Below the pieces are notes generated by a model. It was not told the DNA's origin. It did not search any database and saw only the letters and a program-made list of their open reading frames with translations. Both the position numbers and the translations under genes were made by a program. Shown here piece after piece: positions 36,122 through 45,529 of a stretch of 64,000 bases of DNA; position 1 is the first letter of the stretch, and each line of letters starts with the position of its first letter. This DNA comes from Erythroxylum novogranatense (taxonomy: Eukaryota > Streptophyta > Magnoliopsida > Malpighiales > Erythroxylaceae), in the NCBI GenBank assembly GCA_029891385.1, contig CM057226.1, positions 92,264,977 through 92,328,976 of the forward strand, written 5' to 3'.

Positions 36122-36714
36122 GAAAATGGTGAGACGATCAGTTTTTTTGTGATGATTAAAGTGAACAAGAGACTTTTTGCATTTTACAGTGCGTGAACTT
36201 TGGTCGGAAGACTTTGACAAGCCGAGATATGGATTAGTCAACGGTTCAAGTTTTGTCGGCCGACAAACGAGGAAATATACCATGCATGCCATGAAGTCCG
36301 TGACACTGGCATAGCGTTTTTATGTAATTAAGTCTTTAAGGTTAATGTTGTTTATTTGTTTTGAAAATAGATTTTTTCAGGCTAATAAGATAATCTATAG
36401 TGTGGAAACTGATCTTTGGGCTCAGTTGGATAGGACATAATTTGGGCCAACGGACAAAACACATAAATGAAAGACAAAATGTTGAAAAGTTTACAGTAAA
36501 CGAGGCTAGGAGACGGAAAAGGGTTAGATGATATAATTATCATACAGTATTCATTGTTTTTAATTTCTTTTATTAATTAATAAATTATTAAACAAACATT
36601 TCCAACCACAAACATGCAATTTTAGAGGAAATTTTTAGAATATTTTGGTTGCACTTGTGAATATTACTGCGTATGGCTCATTAAGTATATATACTAAGAG
36701 CGAGTTCGGATGGA
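36122..36714. other. Kinase gene upstream region
   Basis: 5' flank of the minus-strand kinase. The kinase frame stays open to 36292 but lacks signal-peptide character, so this part is probably 5' UTR. It contains a CATGCATG RY-type motif (36281-36288) and a TTGACT W-box core on the minus strand (36242-36237). No other gene seen. Confidence 0.4.
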
Positions 36715-36992
36715 CGACCACGCAATGCATCTCACCCGTCCATTTAATTTGACGACTTATCTTGTTTATTGAATATTGTGTCGTGAGGCGACCACGCAAT
36801 GCATCCTAGTCGTCCATTCAATCTGACGGCTTATCTTGTTCATTGAATGTTGTGTCGTGAGGCGACCACGCAATCCATCCCGCCCTTGCATTTAATCTGA
36901 CGACTTATCTTGTTCATTGAATGTTATGTCCTCGGGCGACCACGTAATCCATGTCCTTGCGACGACTTATATCTGTTCATTGAATGTTGTCT
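36715..36992. repeat. 74-bp tandem repeat, about 4 copies
   Basis: Units begin CGACCACGCAAT at 36715, 36789, 36863 and 36937 (exact 74-bp spacing), each followed by a 'GACGACTTATCTTGTTCATTG'-like phrase. The last copy is shortened. Confidence 0.85.
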
Positions 36993-37004
36993 CCTCTTCC
37001 GCAA

Positions 37005-37770
37005 AACTTTCTCTCTCTTTGTTTTTCCTCTCCGCCCTTGCCTTCCTATGCTCTCTCACTTCTTTCGTTTCCAGCTTTGGTTGCTTCTTTTTCGTGCCCT
37101 GATGATTGGTAAGTCTGCAGCTGTTTATTGCCGTGGTTTTATATTTCTGTTTGTTACTTTCGTTCACGTTTTATAGTGTGCACAGACGGCCTACGGTTTT
37201 CTCTCCGACCTGGGTAAGTTTGGTTCATTTTTTTCCATTTTCGCTCTCTTTGTTTTTCCTGTTCACCCTTGCCTTCCTTTGCTCTCTCAGCTGTACTTTC
37301 GTTCACATTTTTTCGTGTGCACAGATGGGCTAGGCTTTTCTCTCCGGCCTGGGTAAGTTTACTTCATTTTTTCCCATTTTCTCTCTCTTTGTTTTTTCTA
37401 TCCGCCCTTGCCTTTCTCTGCTCTCTCACTTCTTTCGTTTCCAGCTTTGGTGACTTGTGCACAGACGGCCTACGGTTTTCTCTCCGGCCTAGGTAAGTTT
37501 GCTTAATGTTTTTCCCATATTCTCTCTCTTTGTTTTTCCTGTCCGCCCTTGTCTTTTTCTACTCTCTCAGCTGTTTATTGCTGTGGTTTTATATTTTCGT
37601 TTGTTACTTTCGTTCACGTTTTGTCGTGTGCACAGACGGCCTACGGTTTTCTCTGCGGCCTGGGTAAGTTTGCTTCATTTTTTTTTCCATTTTCTCTCTC
37701 TTTGTTTTTCCAGTCCGCCCCTGCCTTCCTCTGCTTTCTCACTTCTTTCGTTTCCACCTTTGGTCAGTTT
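37005..37770. repeat. Pyrimidine-rich 140-170-bp tandem array with micro-exon-like units
   Basis: About five units share CTCTCTCTTTGTTTTTCC and CGCCCTTGCCTTCC phrases. Four contain a 28-bp block between TGTGCACAG and GTAAGTTT (37186-37213, 37325-37352, 37465-37492, 37636-37663). The many small ORFs across 36910-37833 are frames through this repeat and are not credible proteins. Confidence 0.8.
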
Positions 37771-37929
37771 TCCTTCTTGGTCAGTACCTACATTCAGGGG
37801 AGAAAAATCATGCCTCAAATAAAGAAGACGTAGAGTAGACTTGCATATGACGACATTTATCATGTTTTTCATCGTCAGTGTTAACAAACTTGGAGCACCT
37901 AGATCTAGGGGAGAAAAATATGAAAAAGG

Positions 37930-38510
37930 ATGCCTCTTTATTAAGTATATATACTAAGAGCGAGCTGGGATGGACGATCAGACGTAGTGCAGACTTGGAT
38001 ATAAGGCTCATTAAGTATATATACTAAGAGCGAGTTGGGATGAACGACCAGACGTAGTGCAGACTTGGATATGAGGAGGACAAACTTGGAGCACCTACAT
38101 TCAGGGCAGAAAAATCTGAAAAAGGATGCTTTAAATAAAGAAGATGTAGTGCAGACTTGGATATGAGGAGATTTATCATGTTGTTCATCGTCAGTGTCAG
38201 TCCATATAGGAGCTACTTGTGATCCAATAGGAAGGTTGTAAATGCGTAGATCAAGATTGTATCTTGAAGAATTGTAATACTATATAGCATAATTTGGTTA
38301 CCGCTTCGTCTCAGTTTCCATTTCGTAGTGCAGACTTAGATATGAGGAGATTTATCATGTTGTTCATCGCCAGTGTCAGTCCATATAGGAGCTACTTGTG
38401 ATTGAATAGGAAGGTTGTAAATGCGTAGATCAAGATTGTATATTGAAGAATTGTAATATTATATAGCATAATTTGGTTACCGCTTCATCTCAGTTTCCTG
38501 TTCGTCTTAC
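37930..38510. repeat. Tandem duplications with TTAAGTATATATACTAAG and a ~181-bp unit
   Basis: The phrase 'AAGTATATATACTAAGAGCG' recurs at about 36684, 37941 and 38013. A ~181-bp unit starting GACTT(G/A)GATATGAGGAGA occurs at about 38154 and 38335. It ends in CGCTTCRTCTCAGTTTCC and passes into the minisatellite. Confidence 0.75.
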
Positions 38511-38544
38511 TTATCGCTTCGTGTTATTTCAATCTGTGCACTAT

Positions 38545-39535
38545 ATTAAAAGTAAGGCGAAGTTTAAGTAAGACGAAGTGAAAGCAGGACGATCAAAGTA
38601 AGACGATAAAAGTAAAGACGAAGTGAAAGTAAGACGATAGAAATAAGATGATAGAAGTAATCCGATCGAAGTAAGACGAAGTGAAAGTGAGATAGGACAA
38701 TAGAAGTAAGACGATCAAAGTAAGACGACCAAAGTAAGACGAAGTCAAAGTAAGACGACAAAACGAAATTAAAGTAAGACGAAGTGCAAGTGAGACGAGG
38801 TGAAAGTAAGAAGATCAAAGTAAGACGAAGTCAAAGTAAGACAATAGACGATAGAAACTGAGACAAAGCAGAGTCAAACTAAAATTATAGAAAAGTCAAA
38901 CTAAGACGATAGAAGCTAAGATGAAGCAGAGTGACGACAGACGAAGTTAAACTAGGATGATGGAAATAAGACGATAAAAGTAAGACGAAGTCAAAGTAAG
39001 ACGATAGAAGTAAGATGATAAAAGTAAGACGATAGAAGTAAGATGATAAAAGTAAGACGAAGTGAAAGTGAGAGGATAGAAGTAATCAGATCAAAGTAAG
39101 ACGATGTCAAAGTCTAACGAAATCAAAGTAAGAAGAAGCGAAAGTAAGACGATAAAAGAAAGACGAAGTGAAAGTGAGACGAAGTGAAAGTAAGACGATA
39201 AAAGTAAGACGATACAAGTAAGATTATCAAAATAAGACGATCAAAGTAAGATTAAGCCATAGTAAGACGATAGAAGTAAGACAATAAAACTAAGACGATA
39301 AAAGTAAGACAAAGTGAGGTAAGACGATCAAAGTAAGACGATAAAAGTTAGACGAAGTGGAAGTCAGATGATAGAAGTGAGACGATAAAAGTAAGACGAT
39401 CAAAGTAAAACGAACTGAAAGTAATCAAAGTAAGACGAAGTGAAAGTGCGACTATAGAAGTAAGAAGGTTAAAGTAAGACGAAGAGGAGTTAAGTCAAAC
39501 TAAGACGATAGAAACTAAGACGGAGTAGAGTCATG
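38545..39535. repeat. GA-rich minisatellite (AAGTAAGACGAAGTG / TAAGACGATAG)
   Basis: About 1 kb of irregular 10-20-bp units built on (A/G)TAAGACGA on the plus strand. The minus-strand ORF at 38564-38818 is a frame through it. Confidence 0.9.
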
Positions 39536-39660
39536 TTTGACTCGTGCCTTCCGTCTTACTTTGACTTACTCTTCCGTCTCATGTTTGACTCGCTCTTCCG
39601 TCTCATGTTTGATTCGTGTTTGCTCCTTCCATCTGATTTTGGTTTGCGCATTCCGTCTCA
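39536..39660. repeat. CT-rich continuation of the minisatellite (strand switch)
   Basis: The plus strand changes abruptly from AAGTAAGACGA units to their complement type (TTCCGTCTTACTTTGACTT, TTCCGTCTCATGTTTGACTC). Together with CT-type units at about 38485-38530, the GA block is flanked on both sides by inverted units. Confidence 0.75.
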
Positions 39661-39890
39661 TTGTGTTGTTTCGTTATTATTTGTTCTTCATGAAAATCGT
39701 TTACTTGATGATAACAAATATTCACATTAATGAGAACCAAAATAAACAGCACAAAGTATAAGAACAGATTATGTACACCAAACAAAACTTCTTGTCTTTT
39801 TGTTCCTTCTTCATCGCCCTATCTTCGTCTGCTTTCTTCTTCTTTCTTCTTCCTCCTCTCCGCCCCTATTTGTTATTGATCAAGAATGAA

Positions 39891-40325
39891 TTAAGAAAGT
39901 AAATGTTTCAATATTTCTATCATCATGGCCTTCATTTCCTTCACTTCTGCTCCAAGCGACTTGAAATCTCGTCGAAGTTTAACAATTTCCTCTCGTGAGT
40001 CACTTAATGAGGTGGGATGACCTTCCGCATCATCGTTATCATCGTCCTTCTGTTGCGCTGCTTCAATATCAGTCACTGAAGGATGTGGATCGTCAATGTT
40101 ATCATTGTCCTTCTGGTGCGCTCCTTCAATATCAGTGACTGAAGGATCGGGATCGTCACTGTTATCACCATCCTTCTGTTGCGCTGCTTCAATCCTTTCA
40201 GAGTCTTCTCCCCACTTCAGCTCTTCAGTTTTCTTCTCCTCTTGCTGACATACGACCCGAACTCTCGGTGACCTTTTTGCTTTCTTCGGTATATCGGATA
40301 CAAGTATCTCCCCCTTTCGTTTCAA
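39891..40325 (-). CDS. Hypothetical acidic repeat/coiled-coil protein (144 aa)
   Basis: I do not recognise a family. The N-terminus is basic (residues 1-22, including PKKAKR, a possible nuclear signal). Residues ~45-110 are three imperfect ~23-residue repeats of IEAAQQKDGDNSDDPDPSVTD type, rich in Asp. The C-terminal ~30 residues (EEIVKLRRDFKSLGAEVKEM) have heptad hydrophobics suggestive of a coiled coil. The repeats are in frame, which favours real coding DNA. It sits in a minisatellite field beside a second coding-like block (40383-40518), so it may be the last exon of a larger or transposon-carried gene cut from its 5' part by copia-1a at 40732. Expression unknown. Confidence 0.4.
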   Translation of the reverse strand: MKRKGEILVSDIPKKAKRSPRVRVVCQQEEKKTEELKWGEDSERIEAAQQKDGDNSDDPDPSVTDIEGAHQKDNDNIDDPHPSVTDIEAAQQKDDDNDDAEGHPTSLSDSREEIVKLRRDFKSLGAEVKEMKAMMIEILKHLLS

Positions 40326-40382
40326 GGAGAACGTCTCTGTGGCCCGTACCTGGCTAGCTTCTCAGTGAGAAATCTTTAACTA

Positions 40383-40518
40383 GGTTGTGACTTGTCAAAC
40401 AGTTGGTCACATAACATAACCATGTTAAGGTTCCGTCTGATTTCCTTCAGCCGTTCTTCACTTAATGGCTTGGTGAAGTTGTCTCCAAAAGTCGTCTTAG
40501 TTCTCTTCGGCCTTTACC
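40383..40518 (-). pseudogene. Possible exon upstream of the acidic ORF
   Basis: The minus strand is open for about 44 codons, with composition typical of protein (TFGDNFTKPLSEERLKEIRR, then LNMVMLCDQLFDKSQPS and a stop). It begins just after an AG that could be a 3' splice site and ends before the acidic ORF starts at 40325. It is too short for the usual ORF cut-off. Either an exon of the same gene with an intron between, or a relic. Confidence 0.3.
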
Positions 40519-40731
40519 GAAATTATACATTGGTAACTAATTTCGTTATTTTATGATTTCCAGCAAAATCGTGAATCATCTTATTCTTGTTTCATAGTCT
40601 CCCCATTTTTTTTATGATAACAAATTATCTTAGTTTTTTGAAAGAAAGTTTTATTAATACGATATACAATATAAGACTGTGTACAATTGAAAAAAAAAAC
40701 TTGCCCAATCTGTACATACATCAGATAAATA

Positions 40732-42680
40732 TGTAAGTGTAAGTCGACTTGTACCATGTGTAAGTCGACTTATGCTTGCTCGGTACTGATAAGTCGCCTT
40801 GTTCACCAGTGTAAGTCGACTTATGGATGTCCAAGATCTGATTAGATTGTTAGAGTAGTGCCCTAAAGGCAATCCCCTTTAGCGCGTTTTATTCAAAGTC
40901 GTGTATAGACTTTATGAATAAATAAAGAAAGGCATATTTCATTAATTTGATATTCATGAACAGTGTTTATGAATTGATTGGATCTTTAATCTAATTAATG
41001 AAGTCCATGATATATGACATAGCATGAAGGAAATTATGATGTGATCATACTACCGAGATTCCTATCATGTGCAATTATGTCAAGATTCTAAATTCTCCTA
41101 GTCATAGGATTAATAAGACCGACATCATTAATCCGGATGGACTAGCACATGTCATATTCCTTGATTGGATCAAGCAAAGGATCTCGTAAACCGTAAATAT
41201 GAGATATTTAGAGTTGACATGTGGATGCTTACTAGCGGTAGTAAGTACATTGGATGACCCGCCATGAGATCCTCACATGGATATCTTCTTCTAGTGTCGG
41301 TGATAATCTCATCATAGAATGGTGCAAGTATCCTTAGACTTGAGGTACTCAAGGATATCTTGGATACCGATTCGTGCTTTGACTCCATTCCTTGTTGCCT
41401 TCCGAGGTCGCCATAGGGTGGTGCTTGGGTACGACTTGAGGTATTCAAGGTAATTGAGTAGCCAATAAAGGATTCACCACTTCGGATTAGCGTAAGAGAT
41501 ACCCATGGCCTCTTGTCGGGATCATTACTTGTAAGGTGGCCAAAGAATATGTCATGAAGAGTGTCCTCATTGACATATAGAGTAATGAGTCCTAGGACGA
41601 GAACTAATATCACTGGGCTAGACTCGACCTAGTGAGAGTTGACACTTTGACCATACTCATAACCAAGTGGGGTATAGGATGGTGAAAGGACTAATTGCAC
41701 AGAATTGTCATGGAAGGGTTCGTGATCCGGTTCGTAATGAATTCATCAAACCGATTACTTTCCGGTCAATTGTGGGTCATGATGTGTTGCTAGACGCCGC
41801 TCATGACTTGCTCAGATTAATTGTTAATCTAAGTGGCCAACATAACCGGGAACCTAAAGAGTCACACGCATAAGAGTGATTCAGAGAATCTGTAAAATAG
41901 TAATTGGACAGAGTTTCAATTATTGGAGAGCATTAGGATTAAATGGATCCCGATGAGATCGGGATATGTCCCGATGAGATCGCGACATCGATATTGCTAA
42001 GAAAGGTCTCCGGAGCGTTTTGCTTTGCATCGGGGCCCGAAGAGGCTTCAGAGGACCGACCCCAGTTGGACTGGACCTTAGAAATTATATATTGATTAAT
42101 TAATTAAGTAATTAATTAATTAATTAATATATTTATTTGCCATGTGCGTTGGAATGGGAAAAGGAAGAAGATAAAGGTTTTGAAAAGTCAAAACCATTAT
42201 TAGTTTATTCCTTTAAGGCATCCACGTGGATGGCCTTCCACACATGATTTATTGTCTTTAAAATATTATAGACATATATATATGAGAGTTGAGAAGTAGA
42301 TGGTCGAGAGGTTCATCGGTTTTGAGAAGACAAAGCTTTACTTAATGGTTAAGGTTAAAGCTTAGAAATAAGATTTCAAGTTTCCTCTCAAGCAACCATC
42401 GATTCTTCTTCTTCTCCAACGTTGATTCCTAGCTCTCCAAGGAAAAAGGTAAGGTCTAGCAGCCTTTAATTTGTTCTAGCTATTCCCGGGTCAAAGGGGT
42501 TTGTCCCGGTTAGGTTTTCTGATCTCTGCGTGGATACCTTTAGAGATAGTCTCTATTGGCTATTTAGGTTTGAGTCTTCATACCGACACATAGATCCTGG
42601 CCTTCGGGAAGGTCCCGACGACAAAAGTTTTTGTTTTCCGCACCTTGTACATGTGATGTACATCCCGGGATTTTCCTACA
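40732..42680 (+). repeat. copia-1a 5' LTR
   Basis: TGTAAGTGTAAG to TTCCTACA. The first 116 bp (40732-40847) are a palindrome-rich addition before TGTTAGAGTAG, where the copia-3 LTR begins. It contains inverted GATCCCGATGAGATCGGGAT sequence near 41945-41965 and a TTAA-repeat tract (42091-42130). Confidence 0.93.
40738..40823. repeat. AAGTCGACTT cassette at the LTR 5' edge
   Basis: Units AAGTCGACTT (twice), AAGTCGCCTT and again AAGTCGACTT lie within 86 bp, just inside the LTR. The right LTR has the same set at about 48452-48538. Confidence 0.88.
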
Positions 42681-42681
42681 G

Positions 42682-42693
42682 TGGTATCAGAGC
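42682..42693 (+). promoter_or_regulatory. copia-1a primer-binding site
   Basis: TGGTATCAGAGC, one base after the LTR end. Complementary to initiator tRNA-Met. Confidence 0.9.
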
Positions 42694-43810
42694 CACTTGT
42701 GTCGTGTATGAAGCTAAAACCCTAGCTAGATCGGAAGCCCTATGTGAATTTGACGTTGATGCATGTGTGCTGTCCCAATTTCGATTCTGTATAGGGATAT
42801 GTTTTCCGAAATTTTTCTGCCCAGAATTGTTCATAACATGTTATAGAATATGTCTGTGAAAGATGAGAATTTATCAATTTGATTTGATATAGTTTTTCTA
42901 TTTTATTCCCTAAGGTTCTAGATGCTGTTTTGTGACACATTCTGTGAACAGGCATGTGTATAAATTCGATAATAAATTCTAGAAATTTTTTTTTTCGGAT
43001 TTGCCTTCACCAGCATGTCCCTAAGATGTTTGTGAATGTCTATGTGGATGGAAAAGTGTTTTCAAGGTGATTTGCTATTTATTCACGAATTTATTCTATG
43101 CTGTTGGGAATAGCTGTGTTGATGAACACAGATTTTGAATCGGTTTTGTTGCTTAGGTTGACTGACTTTTTGATGGCGATAAATCCTGAAAACATTCATG
43201 AAGCATTTTCTGAACATTTAGTAACCTATGTAATTTTCTCAGAATTTATTGAAATTTTTTCAATGATTATTTTGAGCAAAAGGTAGAACTTGGCAGTTTT
43301 GTGAAAATCCCTGGGACTGTTTTGCTTGACATAATTGAATATGCATTTTTCAGTTCCAATGCCTTCGACCATTTTTAATGTGATTGAAAATGTGTTATCT
43401 TGATGTTGTATGCTTTCCAAACTGAATTGCTTGAAATTGGTTTTCCAAGATTTTTCGGATGCCGAATAGGTCACATTAGCGTCTCGTTAGTGTGTTTCAT
43501 TATCTTGCTTGTTTTGGCCGTCATAATTTTTGTGGCTTGTGCCGAAGTAATTTTGATAACGTATAGACTAGCTTGAGATGCTTAGGGTGATAATTTGGTG
43601 TTCCTAAATTGTTTGGATATCTTTGAGTAATGACTTCGGTTTTAAGCTTTTCATGTATGGTTCGATCAGATATGGCAAACATGAAACAATGAAGTGTTCA
43701 TTGGTACATCAAATTAACAAGATATTACCTAAGGTATGTTGGTATTGTGAACTGGGATTACATGGATTGAGGAATTAGCCGATTAGAAAGTATAGCAATT
43801 CTTCTTTGGA

Positions 43811-43940
43811 TAAGTCGACTTGTATTGTACATACGTCGACTTGTTCTAGGTATTGCCATAAGGCGACTTATATCATATAAGTCGACTTGTGTGTAAGCAG
43901 CGACATAAGGCGACTTGCATTCGATATAAGGCGACTTATG
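43811..43940. repeat. AAGTCGACTT / AAGGCGACTT cassette in the leader
   Basis: Seven related 10-mers in 130 bp: AAGTCGACTT twice, ACGTCGACTT once and AAGGCGACTT four times. Flanks on both sides align with copia-3, but the cassette content does not. Confidence 0.85.
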
Positions 43941-44145
43941 ACATGCTCAAAGTTGGATGATGGATGATTATAAGGATTGATTCAATTTGATTGATGAAAC
44001 CTAAATCATTCCATATAGTCTTGCGACTATAATCCTTCACTTGAGTCAGAGTTGGCTTGGAGTCAGAGTTCAAATCCTCCTCGAATATGAAAACTAACGC
44101 CTTTCATTAATATGGTAAGAACCGAGTTCTTCTAGGGTTGGGTTG

Positions 44146-44530
44146 TTGAGCTAACCTCAAGCTCACTCTATACTGAATATGTTGAACCATGAAAATGAGA
44201 TTTTCGGATTAATGGGTCGGTTTTCCTAAGCGTTGATTTGTTGAGCTAACCTCAAGGTCAACGTGGGATGAGGCTAAATTGGGTAGTGTACATCGATGTA
44301 TGCGCATCAAAGAGTTGATAACCCAATGTAAGTGCACACATCAACAAGTTGATAGCCTTTGGATGATAGTTGTGTCTAAGATGTAATTGGTATGTCCGAT
44401 ACCTCCCGAGACATAAGGTGGCTTGTTGAGCTAACCTCAAGGTCATTCTTAATGTCGGTTATCGATGATGCAATTGGTATGACCGATACCTACCGATTGA
44501 CCTAAGTTATGGCTTGTTGGGTAAACCCAA
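44146..44530 (+). promoter_or_regulatory. Four repeated leader stem-loops
   Basis: TTGAG-CTAAC-CTCAA occurs at 44146-44160, 44241-44255 and 44426-44440, and TTGGG-TAAA-CCCAA at 44517-44530, each followed by GGTCA or GCTCA. The fourth stem differs by a matched pair of changes. The position, between primer-binding site and gag, is where retroelement packaging or dimerisation signals usually lie. Confidence 0.65.
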
Positions 44531-44729
44531 GGTCACTCTTAGCAATGTCGGATATCGACCCACTAGGACATTATGTCATATTGTTTCTTTGGATTCAGAA
44601 GAGGGTTATGGATTCTAGGAAACCAATGGGAGCCATATGCATGTCATGCAAGTCCTTATGATCATGCAGCATTTCTATTCTAGCATTCTTTTCTCTATCG
44701 CGCTTAGGTTGATTGAAGAAGTCTTTCAG

Positions 44730-45450
44730 TGTGAATTTTCGCTCCCTATTCTGGACCGAATTTTCTTGATTGGCTGAGGAATCTGAGAATTGTTCTCAGA
44801 TCTGAGGAACTGGGATACATCCTAGATGTTCCACTTCTAGATGCACCTGCTGTCGATGCTTCTGATGAGGATCAGAAAGCATATCGTAAGCATCTAAAGG
44901 ACAGTGATATGGATACTTGCATTATGCTTGCCTCGATGTCACCAGAGCTGCAGAAGCAGCACGAGTCTATGGATGCTCACACTATAGTATTTCATCTTAG
45001 GGAGCTGTTTGATGAGTAAGCTCGGTCTGAAAGGTTCGAGACCTCAAGGCTTCTCTTCACCATTAAAGATGGCTCCAGGACATCTGCGTCCGAGGATGCC
45101 CTCAAGATGAATGGCTATATAGAGATTGGTTGTCTTAGGATTTGTAATGGATTATGAGTTAAGTATAGACTTAATTTGGTTGGATTGTCGACGCTTATTC
45201 ACGGTTCGTGTTAAACTATCGATGAACCAAATATCCACAACAATTCTTGAATGATCAATCAGCTTTCAAGACGGTGAAAGGTGCTATCAAGAAGGATAGC
45301 AAGCAAGTGCTAGTGGTGGATGTTTCTTCTTCTCGTCCAAAGAAGAAAAGGCCAAGAAACCAAATGGAAGTGCCATCAAGGAAAACCAAAGAAATCGCCC
45401 CAAAAGGATTTTGCTTCCATTGTGGCAAGACCGCCACCAGAGGCTAGCGG
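44730..45450 (+). pseudogene. copia-1a gag, broken
   Basis: With stops and frameshifts read through, the translation follows copia gag: LRNLRIVLRSEELGYILDVPLLDAP, QKAYRKHLKDSDMDTCIMLASMSPELQ, FHLRELFDEQARSERFETSRLLF, MNGYIE, then a basic stretch and the start of a zinc knuckle (CFHCGKTATRG, lacking the second half). An in-frame TGA replaces the Trp codon in the first block, and the DEQ Gln codon is a stop. Homologous to 63450-64000 in copia-3. Confidence 0.82.
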
Positions 45451-45529
45451 CTAAAGTCTATCTCGAGTTCTGAAGCGAAGAAGGCATCGATGCCCTACTC
45501 CTTCAAATATGTTTGTCATTGAGGTTAAT

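Larger units (their letters stand above)
42694..44730 (+). other. copia-1a untranslated leader with cassette and repeated hairpins
   Basis: Two kilobases without coding sequence between primer-binding site and gag. It holds a GTCGAC/GGCGAC cassette (43811-43940) and four stem-loops (44146-44530). The same leader layout occurs in copia-3. Confidence 0.75.

Noticed and set aside
36122..36292. Longer kinase start at 36292 (881 aa)
   Set aside because: The extra 57 residues are not signal-like and would bury the hydrophobic signal peptide that begins right after the Met at 36121.
36910..37833. Several 60-107 aa Leu/Phe/Ser-rich ORFs
   Set aside because: They overlap in multiple frames through a pyrimidine-rich tandem repeat, without a shared protein pattern.
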